Source: Sulfurovum sp. (GTDB lineage Bacteria > Campylobacterota > Campylobacteria > Campylobacterales > Sulfurovaceae). From it: 9,096 nt of DNA. A program made the translations under genes and the position numbers. Below are positions 1-5,120 of the stretch, in pieces. The notes below the pieces were generated by a model. The model had not been told where the DNA came from, searched no databases, and worked only from the letters and a program-made list of their open reading frames with translations. Location of the stretch: the NCBI GenBank assembly GCA_026984165.1, contig JALSSQ010000244.1:1-9096 (forward strand), written 5' to 3'. How positions within the stretch are numbered: the first letter of the stretch is position 1; each line of letters opens with the position of its first letter.

Positions 1-120
1 AATTCATTTTTAGCCTTATTAGGTTATGTTTAGAAATTATACATAAAATTGGTTAGTTTATAATTATAAAAACATAGAAAGAGTTTAAACTGTCCTTTAA
101 AAATATAAATATTTTGTATC

Positions 121-149
121 TTGTAGTAAGTACAGATAAGACGTATAAT
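121..149 (+). promoter_or_regulatory. sigma-70-type promoter for the PNPOx-like gene
   Basis: A TTGTAG -35-like box (121-126) lies 17 bp before a perfect TATAAT -10 box (144-149). Transcription would begin near 156, giving a leader of about 20 nt before the start codon. The gene's ribosome binding site, AGGAT, sits at 165-169. Position 1-120 upstream is AT-rich and shows no convincing gene; another TATAAT at 59-64 could be a second promoter but has no good -35. Confidence 0.6.
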
Positions 150-174
150 AGCATAAAAATTCGTAGGATGTAAT

Positions 175-771
175 ATGAAAAAAGTATTCCAAATCACAGA
201 CAAACACATCATCAACGAAGTCCTAGACAAAGCAGAGTATGGCACATTAGCTCTATGTCATAACAACGACCCCTATGCCGTACCCCTTAACTTTGTACGT
301 ATAGAAGAGAATATCTATTTTCACGGTGCATTGAAAAACAAAAAGATGAAGATACTGGAGAAAAATCCCAAGGTCTCTTTTTCTGTTGTAGAAAGCTATG
401 CATTGATCCCGTCTTTTTTCAGCTCTACGGAGGGCTTGGCGTGTCCTGCAACGCACTTTTTCAAGTCTGTAAGCATTGATGGTGTAGCCGAAACGGTAGA
501 AGATAGAGAAGAAAAAGCCATGATGTTTGAAGCGATGATGCAAAAGCTCCAACCAGAGGGAGGCTACAAACCTTTTAGTGATGAAGCCTATACTAAAGCA
601 CTGAAAGCCACAGCGGTGGTGAAGATAGTGCCTAATACTATCTCATGCAAATTTAAATTTGGTCAGCATCTAGATAAAGAGAGATTTGCTATGATACTAA
701 ATCATTTGAAAGAGCGTAATAGTGACATAAATAATGAAACAATAGAGATGATGAAAAAATGTAGAAAGTAG
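175..771 (+). CDS. pyridoxamine 5'-phosphate oxidase-like FMN-binding split-barrel protein
   Basis: This 198-residue cytoplasmic protein resembles the PNPOx-like / NimA-type flavin-binding split-barrel family. Residues about 5-70 form the typical start: a helix, then a strand in which AEYGTLALC leads to a PYAVPLNFV segment, followed by IYFHGA and a lysine-rich KNKKMKILEKNP helix. A CPATHFFKSVSIDGVAE segment (around 90-107) matches the next barrel strands. The family binds FMN or related cofactors and includes oxidases, nitroimidazole-resistance proteins and flavin-reductase-like proteins; the substrate cannot be told from sequence. The start is supported by AGGAT six bases upstream and a good promoter. 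The C-terminal 40 residues are charged and helical, somewhat longer than the minimal fold. The gene is apparently monocistronic; the next plus-strand gene is 1.4 kb away. Confidence 0.85.
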   Translation: MKKVFQITDKHIINEVLDKAEYGTLALCHNNDPYAVPLNFVRIEENIYFHGALKNKKMKILEKNPKVSFSVVESYALIPSFFSSTEGLACPATHFFKSVSIDGVAETVEDREEKAMMFEAMMQKLQPEGGYKPFSDEAYTKALKATAVVKIVPNTISCKFKFGQHLDKERFAMILNHLKERNSDINNETIEMMKKCRK

Positions 772-774
772 TAT

Positions 775-821
775 TTGGTTAATCTTTACTGTTTATACTC
801 CCAGCATTAATTTTAAGGAAT
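775..821 (+). repeat. 47-bp direct repeat, copy 1 (vestigial promoter/leader)
   Basis: This stretch begins four bases after the PNPOx-like stop codon. It matches 2154-2200 at 43 of 47 positions with no gaps, by hand alignment (mismatches at repeat positions 16, 19, 26 and 30). Copy 2 is the promoter, leader and ribosome binding site of the rhodanese gene. Copy 1 keeps the TATACT-type -10 and the AAGGA, but no ATG follows at the right distance, so it appears to be a dead copy. The two copies bracket the minus-strand operon at 857-2069. Confidence 0.85.
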
Positions 822-856
822 CAATATACATAAAAGGTTAACTATCAAGAGTAAGA

Positions 857-1237
857 TTATTCTTTCTCTTCTTTTTTCTCTTTTCTTTGATATAAATAGA
901 TCAATATTAATCCAAGAGGTGCGATAAATATTGCAAAACCCCAGCATAAAACCATTGTAAGAAATTTTACCATCAACATCCAAACAGCATTTAAATAAAA
1001 TTCATTATCACCTGTAAAAAAGTTCACAATACTTTCATAGGCAAATCTTGCATATGGATAAAGAAGAGTATTTATTGTTCCTAAAACTAATCCTTTGTAT
1101 GCCTTTTCATCAAGTTCTATACCAGCATTACCCATAAAAAGTATAATAATCCCAAAAATTAAAATGCTAAAAAACAGTTGTCTAAAATAGTATTGAGGTG
1201 TTAAGCCTTTAAAAATATTTATTACAGTTTTTTTCAT
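857..1237 (-). CDS. small membrane protein of unknown function
   Basis: I do not recognise this 126-residue protein. It has a short basic N-terminus, a strongly hydrophobic segment at about 21-36 (LFFSILIFGIIILF), a moderately hydrophobic stretch at about 48-63, and a long hydrophobic region at about 83-117 that could cross the membrane twice, broken by a Pro at 107. It ends in a charged tail made almost only of K and E (119-126). It is probably an inner-membrane protein with three or four spans. The start has an ideal ribosome binding site (AAGGAG) six bases upstream. Its start lies only 10 nt after the stop of the 1248-2069 gene, so the two are co-transcribed and may act together in the cell envelope. 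Confidence 0.7.
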   Translation of the reverse strand: MKKTVINIFKGLTPQYYFRQLFFSILIFGIIILFMGNAGIELDEKAYKGLVLGTINTLLYPYARFAYESIVNFFTGDNEFYLNAVWMLMVKFLTMVLCWGFAIFIAPLGLILIYLYQRKEKKEEKE

Positions 1238-1247
1238 TTTTTCTCCT

Positions 1248-2069
1248 TTACTTCATAGGGTGTATATAGTTAAAGATATTTAGTTTTTGTGCAGCTTGGG
1301 ACGCCATATAGCATTTATAGGTATTCTTAACCTTGTCAGCCTCTTGATATTTGCTCTGCATGTATAAAGCATAGAATTTTTTGTGGCATGCATTAAAATC
1401 TTTTTTAAGTAAATCTTTGTTTGCTAAATAATTTTTTACAACCTTATCTTCTCTTTGTTTAAAGACGACATCTCTGACAAATTCACAAGTTGTATCGCCA
1501 TAACTAGCATGTTTACAAACTTCGTTTTTATAATCTAAAAGTTTTTCTACGGGATACTTGGCATCCATATCTGTAATGGCTGTTTGTTCTTTTTCTTTTT
1601 GCAACTCTTTCCACGCTACACATTTAGAAGCTTTAAGAGAATAGTCCATAGCACCAAACAAAGCATTTTGATTAAAGTAGCTACATTCTTGTTTGCCGTC
1701 TTTTAAGAACGCTAAATAGTCCATATTTTTGTATTTTTCTAAAAACTCTTTTTTCTTTGCTTCAAAGAGGGATTTTTGCTTTGCCTCTTTCTCTTTTCTT
1801 TGTTTTTCTTCTAAAGCTCTTTTTGCTTCATACTCTCTCCGTTTTGCTTCTTTGATGGCTTTTTCTGAGTCAATGCATTCTGAGTTTTGTTTAATTTCTT
1901 TGATTTTATTCTTGTCTCTATCTATTAAAGCGTGTTGAAACTCTTTCTTACATTCTTCAAATTTTCTTTTTGCATCATCAAGATGTGTCTCATAATACTT
2001 CAAATCATGGCTAAAAAAGCTGGCATTTGCTATTATCGTTGTTGACATTAAAAGTAGTTTTAATTTCAT
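1248..2069 (-). CDS. secreted cysteine-rich coiled-coil protein of unknown function
   Basis: I do not recognise the family. The longer open frame begins at 2204, but I place the start at 2069: AGGGA lies about seven bases upstream, and the protein then opens with a good signal peptide (MKLKLLLMSTTIIANA, cleavage after ANA at residue 16). The mature protein of about 257 residues is exported to the periplasm or beyond. Residues 30-115 are lysine/glutamate-rich helix, likely coiled coil. Eight cysteines sit at 40, 65, 129, 150, 185, 195, 228 and 253, an even number consistent with disulfides. The first and last pairs share the spacing C-x24-C, and both follow the pattern F-x2-C-x3-F, suggesting an internal duplication of a helical hairpin held by a disulfide. 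It is the first gene of a two-gene operon with the membrane protein at 857-1237. Confidence 0.75.
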   Translation of the reverse strand: MKLKLLLMSTTIIANASFFSHDLKYYETHLDDAKRKFEECKKEFQHALIDRDKNKIKEIKQNSECIDSEKAIKEAKRREYEAKRALEEKQRKEKEAKQKSLFEAKKKEFLEKYKNMDYLAFLKDGKQECSYFNQNALFGAMDYSLKASKCVAWKELQKEKEQTAITDMDAKYPVEKLLDYKNEVCKHASYGDTTCEFVRDVVFKQREDKVVKNYLANKDLLKKDFNACHKKFYALYMQSKYQEADKVKNTYKCYMASQAAQKLNIFNYIHPMK

Positions 2070-2094
2070 ATTAAATTCCCTAAAATTTTTCTGT

Positions 2095-2100
2095 AGTATA
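2095..2100 (-). promoter_or_regulatory. -10 box for the minus-strand two-gene operon
   Basis: On the minus strand this reads TATACT, 25 bp before the 2069 start codon. Transcription would begin near 2088, leaving a short leader that contains the AGGGA ribosome binding site. No clear -35 is visible, which is common in Epsilonproteobacteria. A transcript starting here could not encode the longer frame from 2204, which supports the shorter start. Confidence 0.45.
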
Positions 2101-2118
2101 GCTAATGATATGTAAAAA

Positions 2119-2139
2119 AATGATTCAAAGGAAATCATT
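2119..2139. promoter_or_regulatory. inverted repeat in the divergent intergenic region
   Basis: Perfect 7-bp arms AATGATT (2119-2125) and AATCATT (2133-2139) are separated by 7 bp. The repeat lies between the divergent promoters of the 1248-2069 gene and the rhodanese gene, so it could be an operator. It is AT-rich and may also be chance. Confidence 0.3.
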
Positions 2140-2146
2140 AATGGCA

Positions 2147-2168
2147 GTAAAGATTGGTTAATCTTTAC
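2147..2168. promoter_or_regulatory. perfect inverted repeat over the rhodanese promoter
   Basis: The arms GTAAAGATT (2147-2155) and AATCTTTAC (2160-2168) are perfectly complementary over 9 bp with a 4-bp GGTT centre. The site ends four bases before the TATACT -10 box at 2173-2178 and therefore overlaps the -35 region, the usual place for an activator or repressor. In the copy at 768-789 the right arm is intact but the left arm matches at only 5 of 9 positions, so the palindrome exists only at the live gene. Confidence 0.55.
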
Positions 2169-2200
2169 GGTATATACTTCCATCATTAATTTTAAGGAAT
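2154..2200 (+). repeat. 47-bp direct repeat, copy 2 (rhodanese promoter and leader)
   Basis: This is the functional copy of the repeat seen at 775-821 (43 of 47 identical). It includes the right arm of the operator-like palindrome, the -10 TATACT (2173-2178) and the AAGGA ribosome binding site (2194-2198), eight bases before the rhodanese start. Confidence 0.85.
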
Positions 2201-2206
2201 ACACAA

Positions 2207-2605
2207 ATGAAAAAAATACTACTTATAACAGCACTCTTAGGTACAGCTCTCTTTGCAGAGTTCAAAACAGTTGATGTGAACACATTTGAAAAGCTGATGG
2301 CAAAAGGGTATCCGACGATAGACATCCGTACTCCCATGGAGTGGAAACAGACAGGTATCATCAAGGGTGCGCACAAGATGATGTTTTTTACGCCAAAAGG
2401 TCAGCCAGATTTGGCGCAGTGGTTTTTTGAGTTAGGACATTTGGTGAAAGATAAAAAAGAACCCATTTTACTTTACTGTGCACATGCAAACCGTTCTAAG
2501 TCACTAGGACAAGGGCTTGAACAAATGGGCTTTGAGAATGTCTATGAGCTTAAAGGTGGTATAGAGAATGGTTGGATAAAAGCTGGAAAGAAAACAGTGA
2601 AATAA
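2207..2605 (+). CDS. periplasmic single-domain rhodanese (sulfurtransferase)
   Basis: The protein has 132 residues. Residues 1-17 form a signal peptide (MKKILLITALLGTALFA, cleavage after FA), so it acts in the periplasm. The rest is one rhodanese domain: the substrate-contacting segment IDIRTPMEW (38-46) is followed by GIIKGA (50-55), and the active-site loop CAHANR (91-96) supplies the catalytic Cys91, which carries a persulfide, with Arg96 closing the loop. The C-terminal NVYELKGGIENGW is typical of the family. Rhodaneses move sulfane sulfur between donors and thiophilic acceptors; in sulfur-oxidising Campylobacterota, periplasmic forms are thought to handle polysulfide or thiosulfate sulfur, but the substrate here is not shown. 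AAGGA eight bases upstream supports the start. It is read from its own palindrome-bearing promoter, divergent from the 1248-2069 gene. Confidence 0.9.
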   Translation: MKKILLITALLGTALFAEFKTVDVNTFEKLMAKGYPTIDIRTPMEWKQTGIIKGAHKMMFFTPKGQPDLAQWFFELGHLVKDKKEPILLYCAHANRSKSLGQGLEQMGFENVYELKGGIENGWIKAGKKTVK

Positions 2606-2610
2606 TTAGA

Positions 2611-2639
2611 TTGACATTATACACCAAATGGTATATAAT
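2611..2639 (+). promoter_or_regulatory. exact-consensus sigma-70 promoter with internal operator-like repeat
   Basis: TTGACA (2611-2616), a 17-bp spacer and TATAAT (2634-2639) match the consensus perfectly; the promoter starts five bases after the rhodanese stop codon. An inverted repeat with arms ATACACCA (2619-2626) and TGGTATAT (2629-2636), matching at 7 of 8 pairs, covers the spacer and half of the -10, a typical repressor position. The promoter would drive the MNT-HEPN-TetR operon through a leader of about 118 nt. Confidence 0.8.
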
Positions 2640-2664
2640 AAAATTAAAACTTAGCGTGTCTAGG

Positions 2665-2713
2665 AAGTGGAGAGTTTACTCCCACTTAAATTTTGGCTGA
2701 AAGTAAACTTTTT
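2665..2713 (+). promoter_or_regulatory. leader RNA with overlapping, mutually exclusive hairpins (attenuator-like)
   Basis: Hairpin A pairs AAGTGG (2665-2670) with CCACTT (2682-2687) and, after a bulged A, GAG (2672-2674) with CTC (2679-2681) around a TTTA loop. Hairpin B pairs AGTTTACT (2673-2680), which lies inside A, with AGTAAACT (2702-2709), and the descending arm runs into five Ts (2709-2713). A third small hairpin, AGTAAA with TTTACT (2702-2716), competes with B. A and B cannot form together. The layout resembles an antiterminator/terminator pair between the promoter at 2611 and the MNT start at 2764; it could instead be a plain terminator of the rhodanese gene. Confidence 0.5.
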
Positions 2714-2763
2714 ACTACTTAAATAGCACTATGATAATAATGCACAAAAATATGGATAAATAG

Positions 2764-3057
2764 ATGTTAACAAAAGAAGAAATACTAGAGTATTTAAAAG
2801 TATATAAGGCATCAAAAAAAGAGCAATACGCGATAAAACGTTTAGGTATATTTGGTAGCTATGCACGTAATGAAGCGAGTGAAGATAGCGATATTGATAT
2901 TGTGGTTGACTTCGAAAAAAGTACGATGTTTGGACTTGTAGCAATTAAAGAAGATATTGAAGCTTACTTTAATAAGCATGTAGATATTGTACAAATACGA
3001 GAACGAATGAATGGTTTGTTAAAAAAGAGAATCCAAAAAGACAGTATATATGTATGA
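2764..3057 (+). CDS. mntA: MNT-domain nucleotidyltransferase, antitoxin of a HEPN/MNT module
   Basis: This 97-residue protein is a minimal nucleotidyltransferase (MNT). The signature GSYAR (31-35) is followed by SDIDIVV (42-48), which gives the metal-binding Asp43 and Asp45; a third carboxylate, Asp74, sits in HVDIV. All catalytic residues are therefore present. In characterised MntA/HepT systems (type VII toxin-antitoxin) the enzyme transfers AMP from ATP onto a tyrosine of the partner HEPN toxin and silences it. The partner here follows with an 8-nt overlap, and its target-type Tyr is present. The ribosome binding site is weak (GGA at 2754-2756). The gene is first in an operon from the promoter at 2611. 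Confidence 0.88.
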   Translation: MLTKEEILEYLKVYKASKKEQYAIKRLGIFGSYARNEASEDSDIDIVVDFEKSTMFGLVAIKEDIEAYFNKHVDIVQIRERMNGLLKKRIQKDSIYV

Positions 3058-3427
3058 TAAAGAAATTGTTTTAGACATACTTAGTCATATGATAGAGGCT
3101 ACAGATAAGATTACCCATAGAAGTAAAGATATTAAAAGTATAGATGACTTTTTGGTTGATGATAATAGCCTTATACTCCTAGATAGCTTGTGTATGCAAC
3201 TTATTGCTATAGGTGAAGCAGTAAAACAAATAGATAAATTAACGGATAAAAATATATTTTCACACTATCCTGATACACCCTGGCGTGAAATAGCAGGAAT
3301 GAGAGATATATTGTCACATCACTATTTTGATTTAAATTCTGAAGTTGTTTTTGAAGTGATTACAGAGCATATAGAAGATTTGAATGGTGTACTTAAAACA
3401 ATACACTACAATATATCACATGACTAA
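3050..3427 (+). CDS. hepT: HEPN-domain (DUF86/HepT-like) toxin ribonuclease
   Basis: This all-helical 125-residue protein belongs to the DUF86 / HepT-like HEPN family. The RNase motif RX4HXY is complete: Arg85, His90 and Tyr92 in RDILSHHY, preceded by the family-typical W78-R-E-I-A-G-M. In studied systems Arg and His cleave RNA, and the Tyr is AMPylated by the MNT antitoxin. A GEAVKQI segment (55-61) matches the usual central helix. The gene overlaps the upstream mntA by 8 nt and the downstream tetR by 8 nt, so translation of all three is probably coupled. No strong ribosome binding site precedes it. Nothing looks truncated; with both partners intact the module is predicted to be active, but the RNA target is unknown. 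Confidence 0.88.
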   Translation: MYDKEIVLDILSHMIEATDKITHRSKDIKSIDDFLVDDNSLILLDSLCMQLIAIGEAVKQIDKLTDKNIFSHYPDTPWREIAGMRDILSHHYFDLNSEVVFEVITEHIEDLNGVLKTIHYNISHD

Positions 3428-4007
3428 AAAACAACCCACAAGAGAAAAACTCCTAGACATTACCTTTGATGAGGTGTATATACACGGTTACACGGCAACC
3501 TCTGTTGATACCATACTTAAACGTGCAGGCATACCCAAAGGCTCTATGTATCATCATTTTAAGGGAAAAAAAGAGTTGGTACTTGCTATGGTGGAGGAAC
3601 GACTCTTTCCTAAGATGGAGCTATTTTTTGACTTTGAGCCAAAAGAGGGCAAGAGTGTGACCGATGCATTAAGAGATACTTTTGCTGCGATGGCAAAAAA
3701 CAGACCTCTCATTATCTATGGCTGTCCGCTTTATAGACTTATGGTTGAGCTTTCTGCTGTAGATGAAACATTTGATGTACTTTTGAGTGCTAAGGTTAGG
3801 CAGATGGAAGAAAACCTTGCATCCCTTTTACAAAAAGGCATAGAGAGTGGAGAGTTTAACAAGACATTAGATGTAAAAGCTTTTGCCAGTTATATCCTTG
3901 AGAGTACATGGGGTGTGTTGTCTCTCTCTCCTTCTTTATCTTCTTCTAAACATTTTATCAAACACAGTAAATTCATCTTAGATACTTTGGCAACATATAA
4001 AAATTAG
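3420..4007 (+). CDS. TetR-family regulator, NemR-like with a single cysteine
   Basis: I chose the start at 3420 (195 residues) rather than 3384, because MTKKQPTREKLL gives the usual short TetR arm and this start overlaps the HEPN stop by 8 nt; no Shine-Dalgarno precedes it, so it depends on coupling. The N-terminal DNA-binding domain contains GYTATSVDTILKRAG and PKGSMYHHFKGKKEL (23-53), the classic TetR helix-turn-helix. The ligand domain carries GCPLYRLMVELS, aligning from memory with the GC segment of E. coli NemR whose Cys106 senses reactive chlorine and electrophiles. Cys102 is the only cysteine in the protein. It likely represses the downstream pair 4089-5025 through the two palindromes at 4001-4067, whose core resembles NemR-type boxes. 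The inducer is unknown. Confidence 0.85.
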   Translation: MTKKQPTREKLLDITFDEVYIHGYTATSVDTILKRAGIPKGSMYHHFKGKKELVLAMVEERLFPKMELFFDFEPKEGKSVTDALRDTFAAMAKNRPLIIYGCPLYRLMVELSAVDETFDVLLSAKVRQMEENLASLLQKGIESGEFNKTLDVKAFASYILESTWGVLSLSPSLSSSKHFIKHSKFILDTLATYKN

Positions 4008-4024
4008 ACTAATCAGTCTAATTT
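4001..4024. promoter_or_regulatory. TetR operator 1
   Basis: This is a perfect inverted repeat with 10-bp arms AAATTAGACT (4001-4010) and AGTCTAATTT (4015-4024) around AATC. It overlaps the tetR stop codon and covers the presumed -35 region of the downstream promoter. The core TTAGACT-N4-AGTCTAA is identical to that of operator 2, 45 bp away centre to centre, which makes chance unlikely. The resemblance to the NemR box (TAGACC-N4-GGTCTA, from memory) fits the adjacent regulator. Confidence 0.85.
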
Positions 4025-4043
4025 AAGTTAAACTTCTTTACAC

Positions 4044-4049
4044 TATGAT
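4044..4049 (+). promoter_or_regulatory. -10 box for the AhpD-like/hotdog operon
   Basis: TATGAT lies 40 bp upstream of the 4089 start codon, between the two TetR operators and touching operator 2. The -35 would fall near 4022-4027 (TTTAAG), at the edge of operator 1. Repressor on both sites would therefore block the promoter completely. Confidence 0.5.
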
Positions 4050-4067
4050 TAGACTAAATAGTCTAAT
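4048..4067. promoter_or_regulatory. TetR operator 2
   Basis: This is a perfect inverted repeat with 9-bp arms ATTAGACTA (4048-4056) and TAGTCTAAT (4059-4067) around two bases. It shares the TTAGACT-N4-AGTCTAA core with operator 1 and covers the end of the -10 box and the expected transcription start, so bound repressor would block initiation. Confidence 0.85.
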
Positions 4068-4088
4068 TTAGATTTTAAAGGACAAAAT

Positions 4089-4610
4089 ATGTTTATGTAC
4101 CAAAAAAATGAAGCACAAGCGCAGAGGCTAGAACAACTTTATAAAAAAATAAAACTCTTCTATGGTGCAGTACCTCCGCAAATGGAGTTTCTAGGTAATA
4201 TAGAGGCAGAGTATTTAGAGGATTTTATCAAAGCGATGTTACGCATTGCCAAGCATCCACACATTGACCCTAATTGGTTTGGATTTGTGCGTTTACATAT
4301 TGCTTTTAGGGAAGACTATGCTTATTGTAAGGCATTTAATACAAAATTTTTGCTGGCTCGTGAGTACACACAAAAAGAACTCGATGATGCTATAACCGAC
4401 ATCTCAACTATACCATTTGATGAAAAACATCAAGCCTTGGCTAGGCATGCCCTTAAAGTTATCTATGAGAGTAAAGCGTGTACCCAAAGTGACTTGGATG
4501 CACTCTATGAAATGGGATGGACACAAAAAGATGTATTTGACGGTGTTGAACATGCAGGGACACTCTTTAGAAATGGTAGAATTTTGACAGCATATAGCAA
4601 GAAAGGTTAG
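4089..4610 (+). CDS. AhpD-like / carboxymuconolactone decarboxylase-fold protein, altered redox motif
   Basis: This 173-residue, mostly helical protein looks like the AhpD/CMD family. The family motif C-x2-C-x3-H, after a conserved acidic residue, is seen at 77-84 as Y-A-Y-C-K-A-F-N: the first Cys is Tyr77, the second remains (Cys80) and the His is Asn84. The usual CxxC disulfide chemistry of AhpD-type peroxidase partners therefore should not work, and the protein may have a different reaction or only a structural role. A segment GMG/GWTQKDVFDGVEHAG near 137-151 resembles the C-terminal helix of the family. The start has AAAGGA six bases upstream; an ATG two codons on is also possible. It is first in a two-gene operon controlled by the TetR operators, with the hotdog gene starting one base after its stop. 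Confidence 0.65.
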   Translation: MFMYQKNEAQAQRLEQLYKKIKLFYGAVPPQMEFLGNIEAEYLEDFIKAMLRIAKHPHIDPNWFGFVRLHIAFREDYAYCKAFNTKFLLAREYTQKELDDAITDISTIPFDEKHQALARHALKVIYESKACTQSDLDALYEMGWTQKDVFDGVEHAGTLFRNGRILTAYSKKG

Positions 4611-4611
4611 T

Positions 4612-5025
4612 ATGGACGCAACACAAATCCCTTTTGTAAAACACACAGGCATAAAAAATGAAGAGGGCAGACTCAAACTTGAAGCTACAGATGTAGTGCA
4701 AAACCACATGGAAACTATACATGCATCTGCTCAGTTTACCTTAGCAGAGACACAATCTGGGCTTTGTTTGCAAGAGACTTTCCCAGAACTTGAAGGAAAG
4801 GTTGTTGTGGTACTTAGAGATGCAACTGTCAAATACAAAAACCCTGCTACATCTTGCATCTATGCTGTAGCAAATATAAAAGAAGAGGCAAAAGAAAAAT
4901 TTTTGTCTCAATTTGCACGTAAAGGGCGTGCGAGTATTGTGGTAGATGTTGTGCTTAAAACGTATGATGATGTAGTGTGTATGCAAGGAGAGTTTACTTG
5001 GTTTGTACAGAAACAATCAATTTGA
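4612..5025 (+). CDS. hotdog-fold thioesterase-like protein (PaaI/DUF4442 type)
   Basis: The protein has 137 residues, the normal length for a single hotdog domain. The central-helix region N31-H32-M-E-T-I-H37-A-S-A followed by E46 looks like the active-site helix of PaaI/DUF4442-type acyl-CoA thioesterases, and the C-terminal strands (ASIVVDVVLKTYDD, VCMQGEFTWFV) fit the sheet. It may hydrolyse an acyl-CoA or another thioester, but the substrate cannot be predicted. The start is one base after the AhpD-like stop with AAAGG five bases upstream, so the two are an operon under the TetR operators. The shared control suggests a role in clearing the compound or damage sensed by the regulator. Family assignment is by motif memory only. 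Confidence 0.7.
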   Translation: MDATQIPFVKHTGIKNEEGRLKLEATDVVQNHMETIHASAQFTLAETQSGLCLQETFPELEGKVVVVLRDATVKYKNPATSCIYAVANIKEEAKEKFLSQFARKGRASIVVDVVLKTYDDVVCMQGEFTWFVQKQSI

Positions 5026-5120
5026 ATGTATTTTTTTATAAATAATAATGATATATTGTACCCTGTATTGATGAAAAATGACGTTTTTAGTATAAATTAT
5101 TCATTATTTATGCGTCTATC

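Noticed and set aside
1..120. Possible 3' end of an upstream gene or a small RNA at the window edge
   Set aside because: Only stop-rich AT-rich sequence is seen on both strands; nothing supports a gene or a structured RNA.
2070..2204. N-terminal extension of 45 residues for the minus-strand Cys-rich protein
   Set aside because: It lies upstream of a good signal peptide and ribosome binding site at 2069, overlaps the rhodanese control region, and precedes the likely -10 box.
2752..2763. Mini reading frame M-D-K-stop just before the mntA start
   Set aside because: Three codons in AT-rich DNA are expected by chance and no ribosome binding site precedes it.
3384..3419. Upstream start for the TetR protein (12 extra residues)
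   Set aside because: The extra residues do not look like a TetR arm; the 3420 start gives normal length and an 8-nt overlap like the previous junction.
5092..5111. Imperfect AT-rich inverted repeat upstream of cytochrome c553
   Set aside because: The 8-of-9 match is made only of A and T apart from the centre, so it is weak evidence for an operator.
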